Below the pieces are notes generated by a model that saw only the letters and a program-made list of their open reading frames with translations, was not told the origin of the DNA and did no database searches. A DNA stretch of 7,326 nt, from positions 1-7,326 of the forward strand of contig JAQYVQ010000205.1 of NCBI GenBank assembly GCA_030145435.1. The letters run 5' to 3'. Shown one piece after another: positions 6,133 through 7,326 of this stretch; within the stretch, counting starts at the first letter, position 1; the number at the start of each line of letters is the position of its first letter. The position numbers and the translations under genes were made by a program. The stretch comes from Syntrophobacteria bacterium (GTDB taxonomy: Bacteria > Desulfobacterota > DSWW01).

Positions 6133-6566
6133 ATGAGATATTACGTATATGAGTAGAATGGGAGGGCCCATATGTCGTCGGGACAGATGGATCAACCGAC
6201 ATGAGGATCGGCACGGAGCTGACAGCCGAAAGTGCGCTTGATGTCCATGGAATGATCATGAATTTCTCCCCATGAATTCCTGAGAGGTCAGACCCTCCAG
6301 GGAGCCTGGAAAGGGTTCACAATATAACAGTTCGCCTTTCAGAGAGATCTTCTTCCCGCTCACGATTTCGTCAAAACACCTTAATGCTGTGGCCGATTTC
6401 TACGAGCGCATGTTGAAAGATGAAATCCACGTAATGTATGACTTCTGACCAATAACCTGGAATCGCAGAGAACCCGAAAACCGATAAGGGAAAAGTGATC
6501 GGATACAGGGACTTCATGAACAAGAAGAATTTGATAGTCACAGAACCGGAAGAGTTGAGCGTCTGA
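6133..6566 (+). pseudogene. Multiply frameshifted remnant of an unrecognised gene
   Basis: Several short protein-like stretches follow one another on the + strand in changing frames. They are MRYYVYE from an ATG at 6133; a stretch at 6153-6272 containing EWEGPYVVGTDGSTDMRIG and ending MIMNFSP; HEFLRGQTLQGAWKG at 6271-6324; a stretch at 6284-6448 ending LNAVADFYERMLKDEIHV then MYDF; and one at 6456-6566 containing DKGKVIGYRDFMNKKNL and ending EELSV before a TGA. Each reads like real protein, and together they would make roughly 145 residues if three to five frameshifts were repaired. I do not recognise the family. It is either a decayed gene or a region of indel-rich sequence error. The joining of the pieces into one gene is inferred. 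Confidence 0.45.
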
Positions 6567-6705
6567 TCCCCAGCGGCCCTTCGATTCGACGGATAAATGG
6601 GAAATGATACGAGCCCCTCTTTTGGCTGTCAGGATGACCACTTAGACAATGACCGCGCCGCGCAAGTACGCGTTGGGGGGATGCAATATCCTCCGGGCCT
6701 CGGCG

Positions 6706-6747
6706 TTCGCTATACTTACTATAATAATTGATATATTCGTTATACTT
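6706..6747 (+). repeat. Pair of 12-base direct repeats
   Basis: TTCGCTATACTT (6706-6717) and TTCGTTATACTT (6736-6747) differ at one base and start 30 bases apart, close to three helical turns, within an AT-rich stretch. Such spacing suits a protein that binds one face of the DNA, but no protein is indicated and chance is possible. Confidence 0.35.
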
Positions 6748-6802
6748 TCTGCCCCAGCCATGGGCGTATAATAAAACAATATCCATTGACCCATAATTCT
6801 GC

Positions 6803-6832
6803 TTGACGTCATTCGATGGTTGGGCTCATAAT
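6803..6832 (+). promoter_or_regulatory. Candidate promoter for the riboswitch transcript
   Basis: TTGACG (6803-6808) and CATAAT (6827-6832) are each one base from the sigma-70 consensus and are separated by 18 bases. Transcription would start near 6839, about 130 bases before the riboswitch core and about 275 before the start codon of the secreted protein. The leader is long for a riboswitch transcript, so a closer promoter that I cannot see is possible. Confidence 0.4.
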
Positions 6833-6970
6833 GACAATACCGTTGTGAGATTCATACTGGTCATTGTATGAGTTTGATTCTTCCATTCTCCTTAGAGGTT
6901 TCACCGACAACTTTCGATCCCTCCTTGGATGCGTGCACCGTCACAACGGATCGATTTGCACCTGAAACAA

Positions 6971-7060
6971 GATAAGGCCAAACCAGTCGTGAGGCTGGGT
7001 CGGAAGACCACGGGTCTCGAGGGTACCTGAGCAACCGTCGAGACAGCCGGGCTGCCAGAG
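6971..7060 (+). promoter_or_regulatory. GEMM-like riboswitch candidate (cyclic-di-GMP-I class)
   Basis: The order of elements matches the GEMM-I aptamer. They are AAGGCCAAACC (6974-6984); a hairpin CCAGTC-GTGA-GGCTGG (6983-6998) closed by a GNRA-type tetraloop; GGGTCGGAAGACC (6997-7009), aligning with the consensus GGGACGCAAAGCC; a second hairpin CACGGGTCTCGA...TCGAGACAGCCGGG (7010-7051), whose arms GTCTCGA/TCGAGAC pair perfectly; and GCTGCC closing on GGC. The 3' block GACAGCCGGGCTGCC differs at one base from the common GACAGCCGGGTTGCC. The joining segment departs from consensus at a few positions, so this is a somewhat divergent member. It lies 55 bases before a secreted-protein start codon. 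Members sense cyclic-di-GMP, and a subgroup in Geobacter relatives senses cyclic AMP-GMP; a naive alignment puts a G at the specificity position (G20 of the Vibrio Vc2 aptamer), favouring cyclic-di-GMP, with low certainty. Confidence 0.72.
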
Positions 7061-7076
7061 CCATACCGTTTCGAAG

Positions 7077-7096
7077 AAAGCGTTCTTTCAATTTTT
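7077..7096 (+). terminator. Possible weak terminator in the riboswitch expression platform
   Basis: GAAAG and CTTTC around a CGTT loop form a 5-bp stem directly followed by AATTTTT, between the aptamer and the ribosome binding site. This is where a transcription-control expression platform would sit, but the stem is short and AT-rich. Control at the ribosome binding site (7101-7107) is an equally possible mechanism. Confidence 0.25.
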
Positions 7097-7114
7097 CTGG
7101 AAGGAGGGAGACTC

Positions 7115-7326
7115 ATGAAAAGCGTATTGTTCGTCTTGTTGCTGTGCCCTGTACTGGTCCTTGCTCTGACGCCCTCTTCATACCCGTGCTGCTATGATTA
7201 CGATGAGGATGGGTATACGGCCGGTGAACAGTGCATCCTCCCCCCCGAACAACTGGACTGCTACGATGACCCATCAGGGGATCTGGAAATCTGCGGCACC
7301 TGCACTTGTGGAGATTCGGACTGTAC
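7115..7326 (+). CDS. Secreted cysteine-rich protein with acidic DxDxDG loop, 3' partial
   Basis: An open frame of 70 codons runs off the right window edge. ATG 7115 follows an excellent ribosome binding site (AAGGAGG at 7101-7107, 7-base spacing). The N-terminus is a signal peptide: MKSVLFVLLLCPVLVLA with likely cleavage after LALA-type small residues near 18. The mature part is acidic and rich in cysteine (eight in about 50 residues), including YPCCYDYDEDGYTAGEQC, then CYDD and ICGTCTCGDSDC. The YDYDEDGYT segment resembles the calcium-binding DxDxDG loops of thrombospondin type-3-like repeats found in bacterial surface proteins. The paired cysteines suggest disulfides outside the cytoplasm, or metal binding. 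The position directly downstream of a GEMM-like riboswitch suggests control by a cyclic dinucleotide, as for many surface and adhesion genes. The family cannot be named from this fragment. Confidence 0.75.
   Translation, partial: MKSVLFVLLLCPVLVLALTPSSYPCCYDYDEDGYTAGEQCILPPEQLDCYDDPSGDLEICGTCTCGDSDC

Larger units (their letters stand above)
6567..6970. other. Gene-free AT-rich interval
   Basis: I see no gene in this interval; minus-strand frames here lack family features and ribosome binding sites. It contains a hairpin at 6676-6694 (GGGGGAT pairing with ATCCTCC around a 5-base loop, no T run), a near-exact pair of 12-base direct repeats, and a candidate promoter at 6803-6832. It probably carries the leader of the riboswitch-controlled transcript in its right half. 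Confidence 0.5.

Noticed and set aside
6153..6325. N-terminal continuation of the acyl-CoA dehydrogenase on the minus strand
   Set aside because: The minus-strand translation loosely resembles the family in places (SVPIL followed by TYG), but the + strand reading of the same bases is more protein-like, so I limit the remnant to 5942-6064.
6381..6786. Minus-strand frames of 82-86 codons in the right-hand spacer
   Set aside because: No family resemblance. The left part lies opposite + strand stretches that look more protein-like, and no start signal is present.
6861..7116. Minus-strand frames of 71-76 codons across the leader of the last gene
   Set aside because: They overlap the structured riboswitch-like RNA on the + strand and show no protein features.
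1..7326. Insertion sequence, transposase, tRNA or CRISPR array that might explain the rearrangements
   Set aside because: I found no terminal inverted repeats, transposase-like frames, cloverleaf sequences or regularly spaced repeats.

Overview
The window looks like an accessory stretch of a chromosome from an anaerobic Gram-negative bacterium, most likely Desulfobacterota (the former Deltaproteobacteria). The grounds are indirect: a B12-type radical SAM enzyme, a cysteine-rich ferredoxin-like protein, an acyl-CoA dehydrogenase remnant, DUF1329/DUF1302-like envelope proteins and a GEMM-type riboswitch before a secreted protein. No single gene fixes the taxonomy. All intact genes are on the + strand. 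I see no tRNA, rRNA, CRISPR array or recognisable transposase.

Layout. (1) 1-607: the C-terminal end of a probable DUF1329 envelope protein, then an 84-residue stub that looks like the signal peptide and first strands of a DUF1302-type outer-membrane protein. It stops abruptly at 607. (2) 615-1499: a 294-residue iron-sulfur protein with 18 cysteines. It is more AT-rich than its neighbours and begins within a few bases of the broken stub, which suggests an insertion or rearrangement. (3) 1500-1885: a non-coding regulatory region with a near-consensus sigma-70 promoter flanked by two copies of a 16-bp palindrome, very likely operators for the TetR-type regulator encoded next. (4) 1886-5829: a probable four-gene operon encoding a TetR regulator, a B12-binding-domain radical SAM protein, a 106-residue basic coiled-coil protein, and a nitronate monooxygenase/2-nitropropane dioxygenase-family flavoprotein. 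(5) 5830-6970: a region of broken genes with an acyl-CoA dehydrogenase remnant on the minus strand, a multiply frameshifted + strand remnant of unknown family, and AT-rich sequence. (6) 6971-7326: a GEMM-like (cyclic-di-GMP-I class) riboswitch candidate followed by the start of a secreted cysteine-rich protein with an acidic DxDxDG loop, cut by the window end.

How the genes may work together. The strongest candidate for an undescribed system is the operon at 1886-5829. The regulator probably represses its own promoter through the paired operators and is relieved by a small ligand. The radical SAM enzyme would perform radical or B12-assisted chemistry on an unknown substrate. The FMN oxidoreductase may supply or remove reducing equivalents, and the small helical protein could be a scaffold or partner. 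Oxygen-dependent nitronate oxidation fits poorly beside an oxygen-sensitive radical SAM enzyme, so the flavoprotein is more likely an NADH-dependent reductase. Separately, the riboswitch suggests that a cyclic dinucleotide controls a secreted surface protein. All functional links are inferred from sequence and gene order alone.
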